Source of the DNA: Pseudovibrio denitrificans JCM 12308
Lineage (GTDB): Bacteria > Pseudomonadota > Alphaproteobacteria > Rhizobiales > Stappiaceae
DNA: 64,000 bases
Assembly: GCF_001310815.1 (NCBI RefSeq)
Contig: NZ_BAZK01000005.1
Location: 62,001-126,000, forward strand
Direction: 5' to 3'
Each line of letters begins with the position of its first letter. Within the stretch, counting starts at the first letter, position 1. The notes below the pieces were generated by a model. That model did no database searches. It was given only the letters and a program-made list of their open reading frames with translations, and was not told the origin of the DNA. Positions 17,879 through 26,903 of this stretch are shown piece after piece. Both the position numbers and the translations under genes were made by a program.

Positions 17879-18721
17879 ATGAACCTGATTGCGGAGATCA
17901 CCTCACTCCATCGTGACGCCTTTCTGGTGTTGTTGCTGACGTTTCCGCGCATTTTCGCGGTGTTTGCGACATCCCAGCTGTTTAACGCCACGCTCATGTC
18001 GCGTATGGCGCGCAACGTGGTTGTCATGGTGATTGCGATCCCGCTTTACCCTTATAACCTGCAGTATGTGGACGGATTTTCGCCCACCGGATCGATGTTT
18101 ATCGTCTACTTCTTCAAGGAGTATGCCATCGGGTTCCTGATTGGCTATACAATCTCCTGTCTGCTGTGGGCTGTGCAGTCTGCCGGTACGTTGATTGACA
18201 ACCAGCGCGGTGCAGCCGTTGCGTCCAGTATTGATCCGATGCTGGGCAATGAAAGCTCGCCGATCGGGGATTTGTTCTCCCGTGCGTTTATTCTCTACCT
18301 CTTCCTGACACCGGGCTTCTTCTTCATTCTGACGCTGGTCTACAACTCCTACATGATCTTTCCGGTCACCGAGTTTGTGCCTGTGCTGCCGGAAGAATTT
18401 CCTGAGTTGATCCTGTCCATCTTCGATAATGCCATGCGTCTGATGTTCATCATGGCAGCGCCGCTGGTTATTCTGATGTTCCTCTCAGAGTTTGCACTGG
18501 CGATTATCAGTCGGTTTGATCCGCAAATTCAGGTGTTCATTCTGGCGATGCCGATCAAGAGTGGCGTGGCTGTCATTCTGCTTACCTTCTATCTCTCTTT
18601 CCTGCTGCCGGAAGCGGCGGAGCATCAGATTGAGCTGAAGTTGTTTACGGATGAGATGTTCGGGATCTTTGAGAAGGGGCAGGAGATCTATCAGGATCAG
18701 AAGCTGGAGGTCGGTCCATGA
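17879..18721 (+). CDS. sctT: T3SS export gate protein SctT
   Basis: A 280-residue YscT/SpaR/FliR-like protein with six to eight hydrophobic segments. The segment with AGTLIDNQRGAAVASSIDPM and a following Ser/Pro loop is conserved in the family. SctT completes the SctR5-S4-T1 gate core. It is 5 bases behind sctS and overlaps sctU by 4 bases (ATGA). Confidence 0.94.
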   Translation: MNLIAEITSLHRDAFLVLLLTFPRIFAVFATSQLFNATLMSRMARNVVVMVIAIPLYPYNLQYVDGFSPTGSMFIVYFFKEYAIGFLIGYTISCLLWAVQSAGTLIDNQRGAAVASSIDPMLGNESSPIGDLFSRAFILYLFLTPGFFFILTLVYNSYMIFPVTEFVPVLPEEFPELILSIFDNAMRLMFIMAAPLVILMFLSEFALAIISRFDPQIQVFILAMPIKSGVAVILLTFYLSFLLPEAAEHQIELKLFTDEMFGIFEKGQEIYQDQKLEVGP

Positions 18722-19851
18722 GTGGGCAGAGTTCCGGCGAAAAGACCGAACTCCCCACCCCCAAACGAGAACGTGAATCTCGTGAGAAAGGGCAGGTGGC
18801 TAAGAGTACCGAAGTAACGACGACGATCTCGTTGTTTTCAGTGATTGCTTATCTCTGGTTCTCCTGGGATCTGAACTTTTCCAAGCTTGTCGGGTTGATG
18901 GATGATCTTGCCGATCTGGCAACACGGCGTGACTTCTCTTCTTCAGCCGGGGAAGGGGTGTTTGGTGTCTTCTCCACTTTTATGGATATTGTCCTGCCGT
19001 TGATCGGTGTTGCGATTGCTGCCGGTATTTTCGGAAACTTTGTACAGTTTGGCTTCCTGTGGGCTGTCGACAGCATCATGCCCAAGCTAAGCAAGATCAG
19101 TCCGGCAGAGGGCTTCAAGCGTATCTTCTCGCTCAAGCAAGTGGTACAGGTTCTTAAGTCGATCCTGAAAATCGTTCTGCTCAGCACCATGCTGTACTTC
19201 ACCGTGAAGTATGCCATTGGCGCTTACATCAACTCTCTCTCCTGCGGTATTCCCTGCATCACGAACATCAGTGGTGCGATCATGAAACTGATCCTTGGGA
19301 TTTCGTTTCTGGCATTTGTGGGCGTGGCCATCCTTGACTTCATGTTCCAGAAGCATACGCACATCAAGAGCCTGAAGATGACCAAGGAAGAGGTGAAGCG
19401 GGAACATAAAGAGTCTGAGGGCAGCCCTGAAATTAAAGGGCAGCGGAAGCGGATTTCTCAGGAAATCCTGATGAGCGATAACCTTGAGAACACCCGCAAA
19501 GCCAGTGCGGTGGTTGTGAACCCGACCCACTATGCGGTTGCGATCTCCTATCGCCCGGATGAAGTTGCTGTGCCGCTGGTTGTTGCCAAGGGGCTTGATC
19601 TGACCGCGCTTAAAATGCGTGCGGAAGCAGAGGCCGCTGGTGTGCCGATCTTTGCCAATGTGAAACTTGCCCGCATGCTGCATGCAGAAGTGCAGATTGA
19701 AGAACTTATTCCGCAGGATATGTTTGCTGCGGTTGCGGAGATCCTTGTCTGGATCGATCAGAACAAAGACATCCTTTACAACGGACCGCTTGAACGCGGT
19801 GTGATCGATCTTGAGCATGAGAAAAAGACTGGCGAAGACAAGCCGAACTAA
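18718..19851 (+). CDS. sctU: T3SS autoprotease and switch protein SctU
   Basis: A 377-residue YscU/SpaS/FlhB-like protein. The N-terminus has the usual EKTELPTPKRERESREKGQV leader. Four membrane helices lie between about 33 and 215, followed by a charged linker. The cytoplasmic domain carries the autocleavage site NPTH at residues 268-271. Cleavage between Asn and Pro permits the switch to late substrates under SctP control. It is the last gene of the plus-strand machine operon; a weak hairpin (CTCCT/AGGAG) without a T-tract follows. Confidence 0.96.
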   Translation: MSGQSSGEKTELPTPKRERESREKGQVAKSTEVTTTISLFSVIAYLWFSWDLNFSKLVGLMDDLADLATRRDFSSSAGEGVFGVFSTFMDIVLPLIGVAIAAGIFGNFVQFGFLWAVDSIMPKLSKISPAEGFKRIFSLKQVVQVLKSILKIVLLSTMLYFTVKYAIGAYINSLSCGIPCITNISGAIMKLILGISFLAFVGVAILDFMFQKHTHIKSLKMTKEEVKREHKESEGSPEIKGQRKRISQEILMSDNLENTRKASAVVVNPTHYAVAISYRPDEVAVPLVVAKGLDLTALKMRAEAEAAGVPIFANVKLARMLHAEVQIEELIPQDMFAAVAEILVWIDQNKDILYNGPLERGVIDLEHEKKTGEDKPN

Positions 19852-20003
19852 GCTCCTGTTATCTTTCTCAAAAGGCTAAGGCTCCTATGCTCTGAGGAGT
19901 TGTGCTGGCTGCATCTCTCAAAAAACACAACTTGCCGTCACTAAGGAATCGTGCTTCATTTGCAGTTGATTTGTAATTCAATTGTATTTCAAATGAGGTT
20001 GCT

Positions 20004-20909
20004 GTGTTTTCAATATTTAAAAAACGATGTTGGCTGGCGTGTGCTTTAGCAATCATCGGTGTGTCTTTGGCCTTTCCGGCATTAGGAGAGGCTGCTGAGT
20101 TTAAGACTGGTGCGATTGGTGAACCACTCGGTGAACTCAACATGCAGGTTTGGCGTGCGCCGGTTGAGTTGGAAGATGGCAGTGGGACAATCACGCTGGA
20201 GGCAACTGTTTTTAAGCCGGATGGAGAGGGGGCGTTTCCTTTGGCGGTCTTCAACCACGGTATGGCGGCGGATGCGCCAACTGATGGTGCTTATGACTTT
20301 CGGCCTGATGCTGCAATCCGGTGGTTTTTGGCACGGGGGTATGCTGTTGCCGTGGTCATTCGCCGAGGATATGGGCGTTCTGAAGGCGTGCGTTCTGTTG
20401 TGAAGGGAGATAACTCATCTTATGCGCTTGAGCTTTTTGAAGAGACTATTCACGATATCAAGAGCGCTGTTAGTTATTTCCGGAAGCAACAGTTTGTTGC
20501 AAATGATAAAGTTGTTCTTGTTGGGCTTTCTGCGGGAGGTAATGGCGTTCTTGGTGTTGCCAGTAAAGCCCCTGAAGGTGTTCTTGGAGTCGTCACGTTC
20601 GCTCCCGGAGCTGGAGCAATCAACCGTGATGAACTAGGCAATACAGATCGGGTTAAGCGTGATTTCAGAGCGTACGGCTCTACCGTAAAAGTGCCTGTTC
20701 TCTGGATTTATGCAGATAATGATGAGTTATTTAGCCCCAAATTAGCTCAGTTCTATTTTGAAGCTTTTACATCAGAGAGTGATGCAGAGCAGGAGCTTGT
20801 TATTTTGCCACTAGATGGTGAAAAAGGTCATGGCGTGTTTCTTTGGGATAACGGACCTGAGATTTGGGGCCATGTTGTGGAGCCATTCCTTAAGCGCGTG
20901 ATGCCTTGA
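20004..20909 (+). CDS. Secreted alpha/beta hydrolase (dienelactone-hydrolase-like)
   Basis: A 301-residue protein starting with GTG behind GAGG. The first 31 residues form a Sec signal peptide ending in AEAA-like small residues. The hydrolase core carries the nucleophile elbow GLSAGG (Ser176), an acidic residue in YADNDELF (Asp238 or Asp240) and His276 in EKGHGVF, so a Ser-Asp-His triad can be assembled. It probably acts as an esterase or peptidase-like hydrolase in the periplasm or outside. It lies between sctU and sctV but shows no T3SS feature, and its codons look more A/T-ending than those of its neighbours. It is perhaps an inserted cargo gene; the substrate is unknown. Confidence 0.8.
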   Translation: MFSIFKKRCWLACALAIIGVSLAFPALGEAAEFKTGAIGEPLGELNMQVWRAPVELEDGSGTITLEATVFKPDGEGAFPLAVFNHGMAADAPTDGAYDFRPDAAIRWFLARGYAVAVVIRRGYGRSEGVRSVVKGDNSSYALELFEETIHDIKSAVSYFRKQQFVANDKVVLVGLSAGGNGVLGVASKAPEGVLGVVTFAPGAGAINRDELGNTDRVKRDFRAYGSTVKVPVLWIYADNDELFSPKLAQFYFEAFTSESDAEQELVILPLDGEKGHGVFLWDNGPEIWGHVVEPFLKRVMP

Positions 20910-21615
20910 GCGGAAAAGTTATTCCCCTTAGGTCTGCCAGCCCCATACTTAACTTATGTCCACGTAAACGGGCAGCTGGCGGACCGACCGTCAGTGCGGC
21001 GTGGGCTGGGCGGGGCTACCGGGTGAAGTAACGCATCATCTGGCGGGTTCGTTGAAACACCCCTTGAAAGTCTTTAGTGCAGGGACCAAGCGGAAGCTGG
21101 TCACCCGATGGGCGTCTACACTGGCAGCTGCAGCTGTCACGGACAGGTCAAACTGTTCCAGATAGCAACTGCTCAGAGGGGGAGGTTCTGATCAAAGCCT
21201 TGTGCTTTGTGAGGGCTGATCCTGATGGGTAGGCACCTGCTCCCAATGCCTTTCGGTGGAGATCTTGTTTCATACAAAAACGCCCGGGCGAGGCGAGCAG
21301 CCAATGCCGAAGAAACTAACTTATTTACAATGCGCAGGCACTGCCTGCTCGCCTTGCTCTCCCCGTTTTTCGGGATCTTAGCTTCCCCACTGCATGACAG
21401 GTCATGCGGTGCTTTTGGTGCTTGTTGCAGGGCTGTTGCAGAGAAAGTTACTTGAGGAAGGTGGTGTCAGAACAAGACGACATTTTCCCGACATGTGAAG
21501 ATTTCTGAGGAATAGGTGGAACCCGATTACCCGAAGTTGGGGCTTCTGATTTTGGTTATTCGGGTTCCACCTTCACTGCCCGGGCAAAGGGCAGGTTTTA
21601 CGCGGTATTCGGGGA
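20910..21615. other. 700-base gene-free region full of inverted repeats
   Basis: No credible gene is seen (a 76-codon frame at 21225-21455 lacks coding character). Several strong stems are visible: 20931-20941 with 20975-20985 (11 pairs, one G-T); CGGGTGA 21020-21026 with TCACCCG 21101-21107; GACCA-A-GC/GC-TGGTC closed by a GGAA tetraloop (21084-21102); palindrome CAGCTGCAGCTG near 21127; 21291-21300 with 21345-21354 (10 perfect pairs, extendable to 13); and 21515-21526 with 21560-21571 (12 perfect pairs). This could be a structured RNA, a relic of a mobile element or stacked terminators between convergent transcripts. Confidence 0.45.
21515..21571. repeat. Perfect 12-base inverted repeat
   Basis: GGTGGAACCCGA (21515-21526) and TCGGGTTCCACC (21560-21571) are exact reverse complements separated by 33 bases. 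A second small stem (CTGCCC/GGGCAG, about 21576-21594) follows. They lie just beyond the 3' end of sctV on the minus strand and could end its transcript, although no T-tract is present on that side. Confidence 0.6.
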
Positions 21616-23753
21616 TCAGGCTGGTAGGGTGCCAACCTTGCCGCGTAAACTGATTTTCTCTAGTGGCTGGATGTTCGCGTTTGGTGCCAGCTCCTGGAAG
21701 GAGAGCACTGCCAGATCCGCGTAATCACGCTCGATCACTTTGCGGAAGAACCGGCGGATATCCATTGGCACCAGGATTACCGGCGCAATGCCGTTGTGCG
21801 CCAGATTATCGCCGATGGCGCTGCGCATGACGGTGATGAGCTGGCGGTGGGTGTCCGGTGACAGAGCCAGATAGGACGCGCCGCTGGTCTGTCTGATCGC
21901 GCCGCGCACCTCGTCCTCGATGTCCTTGTCGATGAGGTACGCCGGGATGATGTGCTGGCCTGCAGAGTACTTGTGTGTGATGTAGCGGCTCAATGCCATG
22001 CGGATGTGTTCCGTCAGCATAAGCGGGTCTTTTTCCTTCTGGCCCCATTCCACGATGGCCTGAAGGATGGTGCGCATGTCACGGATGGAGATGTCTTCAC
22101 GGACCAATCGTTTGAGAACATCAGCGAGTGAGATGAGCGGGACGGCGCGGTTTACTTCGCGCACCAGCTCGTCAAAATCGCTTTCCATGTGCTTGAGCAG
22201 GAACATGCATTCCTGAATGCCGAGGAATTCTGCTGCGTGCTGCTTGAGGACATGAGCCAGATGCAGGCTGAGCATGCCGGTCAGAGTCAGGGTTTGAATG
22301 CCTGCGCGGGTTGCCTGCTCAAAGTGCCTGTTGCTCACCCAGAAGGATGGAGTGTTCGGCAAGAAGCTGTCACCTTCCTCGTAAGGGATGTTGAACATGG
22401 CAAGGTTTGGCGGTGTTTCGCGGGCAATGAAGTAACCAGAACGGGCTGCGCCACGGGCAACCGGCACCTCATTGACGAGGATGCGATACTCGCCTTCAGG
22501 CAGGCTTTCGTTCAGCCGCAGCTTGATGCCAGGGAAGGGGACGCCGAGATCGAAGTAAAGCGCCTTGCGAACCTTTGCGACTTCTCTGTCCAGCTTCTTC
22601 GGGTTGAGGGTAGAGCGTACGGAGGACGAGATATCGACGATCAAAGGAACCGTGATGGTAATCGCCAGATCCTGTGCGGCTTCCACCTCGGTTGCCATGT
22701 CCTCATCTGGCATCATCTGCGCTTCACCTTCCGGCGCTATAGCGGGGCAAAAGCTGAGAGCTGCTGAGAGTCTTTCTTCGCAGACTGGGTCTTGGTCCGG
22801 CGCATTGCAAAGTAAGCGATGGAGCCAAAGATAGCTGCCAGCAGCAGGAAGATAACAGAAGGGAAGCCAGGGATCAGCGCGAAGCCAACCATGATCGCTG
22901 CTGCGATCATCAGGGCTTTCGGTTCACCGTTCAACTGTTTGGCGATGTCAGAGCCAAGATCGCTGGAGTCATCGGTGCTTACGCGGGTAACCATGAAGCC
23001 AGCGGTGATGGAGATGAACAGAGCCGGGATCTGAGCAACCAGACCGTCACCAATGGTGAGGATGGTGTAGCGATCCAGCGCATCAACAGCGCTCATGCCG
23101 TGCTGGGAGGTGCCGATGATGACGCCGCCGATAATGTTAACGGCGGTGATGATCAGGCCCGCGATGGCATCGCCCTTCACGAACTTCATAGCGCCGTCCA
23201 TGGAGCCATAAAGCTGGCTTTCTTTTTCCAGCTTGGACCGGCGGCGCTTTGCTTCGTCCAGCTCGATCTGGCCGGCCCGCATGTCAGAGTCGATAGACAT
23301 CTGCTTGCCCGGCATCGCATCAAGGGAGAAGCGGGCGGAAACTTCTGCCACGCGTTCGGAGCCCTTGGTGATTACGAGGAAGTTCACGATGGTGAGGATC
23401 AGGAAGATAACAATACCGACGACCAGATTGCCTTGCACCACGAAGTTGCCAAAGGTGTCGATGATTTCACCGGCATCGGCTTTCAGCAGGATCAGACGGG
23501 TCGTCGTGATGGACAGCGACAAGCGGAAGAGGGTTGTCAGAAGCAAGATGGACGGGAACGCCGAGAGGGCGACAACATCCTTCAGGTAGAGCGCGGCCAT
23601 GAGCAGGATTGCTGCAAGGCTGAGGTTGATGGCAATGAGCGTATCCACGAGAACCGTCGGCAACGGGAGGATCATCATAAATACGATTGCGATCAACAGA
23701 AATGCCAAGAGAACGTCATTTCTCTGCGACATCGTTTGAAAGATTTTTTGCAC
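21616..23753 (-). pseudogene. sctV: T3SS export apparatus protein SctV, frame broken at a G4 run
   Basis: Two frames together give a complete YscV/InvA/FlhA-like protein of about 712 residues. The N-terminal part (23753-22737, 338 residues) has about eight membrane helices and the FHIPEP-type signature [16 protein letters not shown]. The C-terminal part (to 21616) is the cytoplasmic ring domain that receives chaperone-substrate complexes. The N-terminal frame ends at a stop at 22737; the second frame continues directly if one G is added to the GGGG run at 22744-22747 (plus strand), giving an uninterrupted join ([17 protein letters not shown]). SctV is essential for secretion, so a sequencing deletion is the likeliest cause; real loss would disable the system. 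It lies opposite to the main operon. Confidence 0.9.
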
Positions 23754-23902
23754 GTCCTGCTCCTGATTTCAGCCTGCTCTTGCTTTCAGGCCAACTCACC
23801 TTTCGCTTCTAACAATTGGAAAAAGCCACAGGTGTGCCGCAGCAAACACTTGAGTAAAAATTTAAGAGATGATTTCGGGTTTTTCCTGCACGGAAATGCC
23901 AA

Positions 23903-24361
23903 TTACGCAGGTAAGATGATCTCGCCGGTGTTTTCAGTCAGCGCGATTTGGGGTGCGGCGCTGGTCTCGATCATGTCGTTGAGCTTTGAGGCTTCGCTGA
24001 CGAAGTTTTTGAGCGTGGTGTAGAGTTTGTTCTTGTCGAGGTTGTTGGTGTACTCTGTCTTGATCAGCGCAAGGTCACCATCTTTCTCAACAAGACCAAC
24101 GCGATAGTTGTCTTCGGCTTGTTGCTCGCCGGAGTAGTAGAGGACTTTTTGATAGGTTTCCTGCCGTGCTTCTGGTGTTGGGGCTGCGAGGATCGTGGAG
24201 ATGTGTAGGATGCCGTTGTCCTCATCACTCTCCAGAATGAGCAGGAAATCTTCCAGAAGAATGGTCCAGGTTTTTGCTTCGGCGTACTCTGATATTTCCA
24301 AGGCTTCCAGAAGCGGCCCGACTTCAACCATCAAGTCGTGAATGATTTTGAAGTTGTCCAT
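23903..24361 (-). CDS. CesT-family class I T3SS chaperone
   Basis: A 152-residue acidic protein with the alpha-beta-beta-beta-alpha-beta-beta-alpha pattern of class I chaperones: N-terminal helix (NFKIIHDLMVEVGPLLEALE), central strands (WTILLEDFLLILESD; GILHISTILA) and a C-terminal helix. It is a second chaperone besides the one at 6116. It lies 149 bases upstream of sctV on the same strand and is probably co-transcribed with it. Its effector partner is not adjacent, so it may serve a distant effector or several. Confidence 0.75.
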   Translation of the reverse strand: MDNFKIIHDLMVEVGPLLEALEISEYAEAKTWTILLEDFLLILESDEDNGILHISTILAAPTPEARQETYQKVLYYSGEQQAEDNYRVGLVEKDGDLALIKTEYTNNLDKNKLYTTLKNFVSEASKLNDMIETSAAPQIALTENTGEIILPA

Positions 24362-24668
24362 TCGACAGTCCCTAACTCTACTGATTTATCTGCGTTATTC
24401 TGTAGGGGGCGTCTCATGCAGGTGTTGTGCTGTTTGATACAAAACACTGGTGTTTGAAGAAGAAATTTGCAGGCCGCATACAATACTGCTGCGGCGTTAC
24501 TTGTGATGAAGACTTTCTGCGGCTGAATCACATGTGAAATGGATGTGAAACTGGCTTAAGTCACTATGTAGAATTGAGTTTTACTTATTGCTTGACAATA
24601 GAACGTGTTGCAGATCTCATTGCCTTAATAAAATTATAAAGAAAAATCATTTTGGGGGAGGGGTTGTT
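24362..24668. promoter_or_regulatory. Divergent promoter region between the sctV chaperone and livK-like gene
   Basis: These 307 bases hold no gene and must carry two outward promoters. A TTGACA hexamer lies at 24592-24597, but no good -10 follows at 17 bases. A motif TATGTAGAATT (24565-24575) recurs, inverted, in front of the acyl-CoA dehydrogenase operon and may be a regulator site. The livK-like gene has the strong ribosome site GGGGGAGGGG at 24654-24663. Confidence 0.45.
24565..24575 (-). promoter_or_regulatory. Candidate operator shared with the 30777 operon
   Basis: On the minus strand this reads AATTCTACATAGTG; AATTCTACATAATG occurs on the plus strand from 30637 (13 of 14 bases equal). 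Both lie upstream of the first gene of related transcription units and the IclR gene lies between them, so an IclR operator is plausible. Confidence 0.4.
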
Positions 24669-25901
24669 TTGTCTAAAGGTGTTTTCTGGAAAACTAGTCT
24701 AACTGCACTTCTGCTTTCCGGTGGAGTTCTCTCTGCGGAAGCTGAGACAATTAAGATTGGCTATATTGATCCGCTGTCTGGTCCGTTTGGGAGTACGGGT
24801 GATGCGGGGTTAAAGCACTTCCGGTATGCGGCAGATGAGATTAATGCTGCAGGTGGCATGGGCGGCATGCAGGTGGAAGTGGTTGCTTTTGATAATAAAA
24901 TCAATCCGAAAGAGAGCCTTGTTCAGCTGCAGAAGGCGATTGATCAGGGTGTTCGCTTTATCGCGCAGGGGAACGGGTCGAGTGTTGCCAATGCTTTGAC
25001 GGACGCGATTGCCAAGCACAACAAGCGTAATCCGGGAGAAGAGGTACTTTTCCTAAACTATGCGGCGGTTGATCCCGCGCTCACCAACAAGAAATGCAAC
25101 TACTGGCACTTCCGGTTTGATGCGCATGTGGACATGAAAATGGCGGGTCTGACGGACTGGTTGCGGGATCAGAAAGACATCAAGTCCGCTTATATTCTGG
25201 CGCAGGATTACTCTTACGGGCGGGCATTCACGGCTGCTGCGAAGTCCATGATTGAGGAGAAACGTCCGGATATCAAGATTGTTGGGGCTGAGCTTCATCC
25301 TATTGGCAAGGTTAAGGATTTCACGCCTTACGTTCAGAAGATGATGAGTGCGAAGGCTGATGTTGTGTTCACCGGCAACTGGGGGACAGATATGACCTTG
25401 CTGGTGAAGGCAGCCAATGCGTCTGGTCACACCGTGCCGTATCTGACGTTCTATGGTGGTGGTCTCGGGGCTCCGACGGCCATGGGGCAAAGCGCGGTTG
25501 GATTGGTGAAGCAGATCACCGAGTTCCATGAAAATATTGAAGCCTCTGAGAAGCAGATGGCTCGGGTGGATGATTTTGAGAAAACCAATAGCCTCGATTA
25601 CTATTATGAGCGTGTTTTCACGCTGATGAACATGCTGGATAAAGCGGTTGACGGTGTGGGTTCGGTGGACGTTCCCAAGATTGCGGCGGCGCTGGAAGGG
25701 ATGACTTATGAGACCCCTTATGGTGAGGTGACCATGCGAGCGGATGATCACCAGCTGATGCAACCGCTTTATATCTCTACGTTTTCTGAGGGTGTTGCCC
25801 GTGATGTTGAGAACACCGGTTACGGGTTCAAGACAGATATTACCATTCCGGCAGCGGCGACTGAAACACCGACCACGTGCAGGATGCGGCGTCCTTCCTA
25901 A
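24669..25901 (+). CDS. Branched-chain-amino-acid-type ABC importer, substrate-binding protein
   Basis: A 410-residue LivJ/LivK-class periplasmic binding protein. I chose the TTG at 24669 because GGGGGAGGGG lies just before it and a signal peptide follows at once (KGVFWKTSLTALLLSGGVLS, then AEA). The mature start IKIGYIDPLSGPFGSTGD is typical of this class. The ending IPAAATETPTTCRMRRPS is the usual C-terminus of one alphaproteobacterial subgroup. It is followed by permease and ATPase genes in the order H-M-G-F. The ligand is not necessarily an amino acid; downstream acyl-CoA genes suggest an organic acid or amide. Confidence 0.88.
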   Translation: MSKGVFWKTSLTALLLSGGVLSAEAETIKIGYIDPLSGPFGSTGDAGLKHFRYAADEINAAGGMGGMQVEVVAFDNKINPKESLVQLQKAIDQGVRFIAQGNGSSVANALTDAIAKHNKRNPGEEVLFLNYAAVDPALTNKKCNYWHFRFDAHVDMKMAGLTDWLRDQKDIKSAYILAQDYSYGRAFTAAAKSMIEEKRPDIKIVGAELHPIGKVKDFTPYVQKMMSAKADVVFTGNWGTDMTLLVKAANASGHTVPYLTFYGGGLGAPTAMGQSAVGLVKQITEFHENIEASEKQMARVDDFEKTNSLDYYYERVFTLMNMLDKAVDGVGSVDVPKIAAALEGMTYETPYGEVTMRADDHQLMQPLYISTFSEGVARDVENTGYGFKTDITIPAAATETPTTCRMRRPS

Positions 25902-25970
25902 CATTCTCGTCTGATCAATGGCGTGCTCGGGCAATCGGGTCTGAGTACGCCCAGTTTTCTAGGGGATGTT

Positions 25971-26903
25971 ATGGAGACGGTTGTTTTTGCTCTGCTCAAC
26001 GGGCTGATCTATGGCCTGTTGCTCTTCATGCTGTCCAGCGGATTGACGTTGATTTTCAGTATGATGGGCGTTCTTAATATGGCTCATGCCAGCTTTTATA
26101 TGCTGGGTGCCTATTTTGCTTTTACCCTTGGCCAGCACACTGGATTCTGGTTTGCGTTATTTTTGGCGCCGATTTGCGTTGGAGCCGCTGGAGCGTGCGT
26201 TGAAAAGTGGGGCTTGCGCAAAGTGCACGCCAGCGGGCATGTGGCCGAGCTGCTTTTCACTTTCGGGCTGGCTTATGTGATTGAGGAGCTGGTGAAGATC
26301 ATCTGGGGTAAGTTTGCTGTTGCCTACGAGATTCCACCTGAGTTGAATTTTTCTCTCTTTGAACTTTTCGGGTCGCAGTATCCGGCTTACCGGATTTTCA
26401 TGCTGGCTGTGTCCATCGGGATGCTGGCGGGACTGTGGTACCTGCTGAAGCGTACTCGGATCGGGCTTATCATTCAGGCTTCGCTGACCCATCCGCATAT
26501 GGTGTCTCATCTGGGACATAACGTGCCGAGGATTTTCATGCTGGTGTTTGCAGCGGGATGTGCGCTGGCGGGGCTCGCTGGCGTAATCGGCGGCAACTAT
26601 CTGGTGACTGAGCCCTCCATGGCGTTTTCCATTGGGCCGATTGTGTTTGTGGTGGTCGTGGTTGGCGGTATGGGCAGTTTGGAAGGGGCGTTTATCGCCA
26701 GCTTGCTGATTGGCTTCTTGCAGACCTTCGCCATTTCCATTGATGCCAGCTTTGCCGAGATCTTCTCGTTTGCAGGTTTGAGTGCGGATGGAGATGTCGG
26801 GCGCATTACGATTGCGTCTCTGGCGCCCATGTTGCCGTTTATTCTTCTGGTTTTGATGTTGATGCTGCGTCCGCGCGGCCTGATGGGGGAGCGTGAGTTT
26901 TGA
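25971..26903 (+). CDS. LivH-type ABC importer permease
   Basis: A 310-residue membrane protein with about eight helices. The conserved stretch MGVLNMAHASFYMLGAYFA marks the LivH family. I prefer the ATG at 25971, preceded by AGGGGATG, over a further upstream GTG in frame. Its stop overlaps the TTG start of the next permease. Together with the LivM-type protein it forms the membrane channel of the importer. Confidence 0.9.
   Translation: METVVFALLNGLIYGLLLFMLSSGLTLIFSMMGVLNMAHASFYMLGAYFAFTLGQHTGFWFALFLAPICVGAAGACVEKWGLRKVHASGHVAELLFTFGLAYVIEELVKIIWGKFAVAYEIPPELNFSLFELFGSQYPAYRIFMLAVSIGMLAGLWYLLKRTRIGLIIQASLTHPHMVSHLGHNVPRIFMLVFAAGCALAGLAGVIGGNYLVTEPSMAFSIGPIVFVVVVVGGMGSLEGAFIASLLIGFLQTFAISIDASFAEIFSFAGLSADGDVGRITIASLAPMLPFILLVLMLMLRPRGLMGEREF

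Noticed and set aside
21225..21455. 76-codon open frame in the hairpin-rich gap
   Set aside because: No good ribosome site, no family resemblance and overlaps an inverted repeat; not called as a gene.
22740..22750. Programmed -1 frameshift in sctV
   Set aside because: No slippery heptamer with downstream structure is evident, and the same kind of one-base loss recurs in many unrelated genes here, so a sequence error is simpler.
13216..23753. Flagellar export genes instead of T3SS
   Set aside because: Secretin, lipoprotein SctJ, inner rod SctI, SycD/CesT-type chaperones and absence of any hook, rod or motor genes identify a non-flagellar system.
24592..24620. TTGACA-containing promoter before the livK-like gene
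   Set aside because: The hexamer is perfect but the sequence 17 bases on (TCTCAT) is a poor -10, so it is mentioned only as part of the intergenic region.
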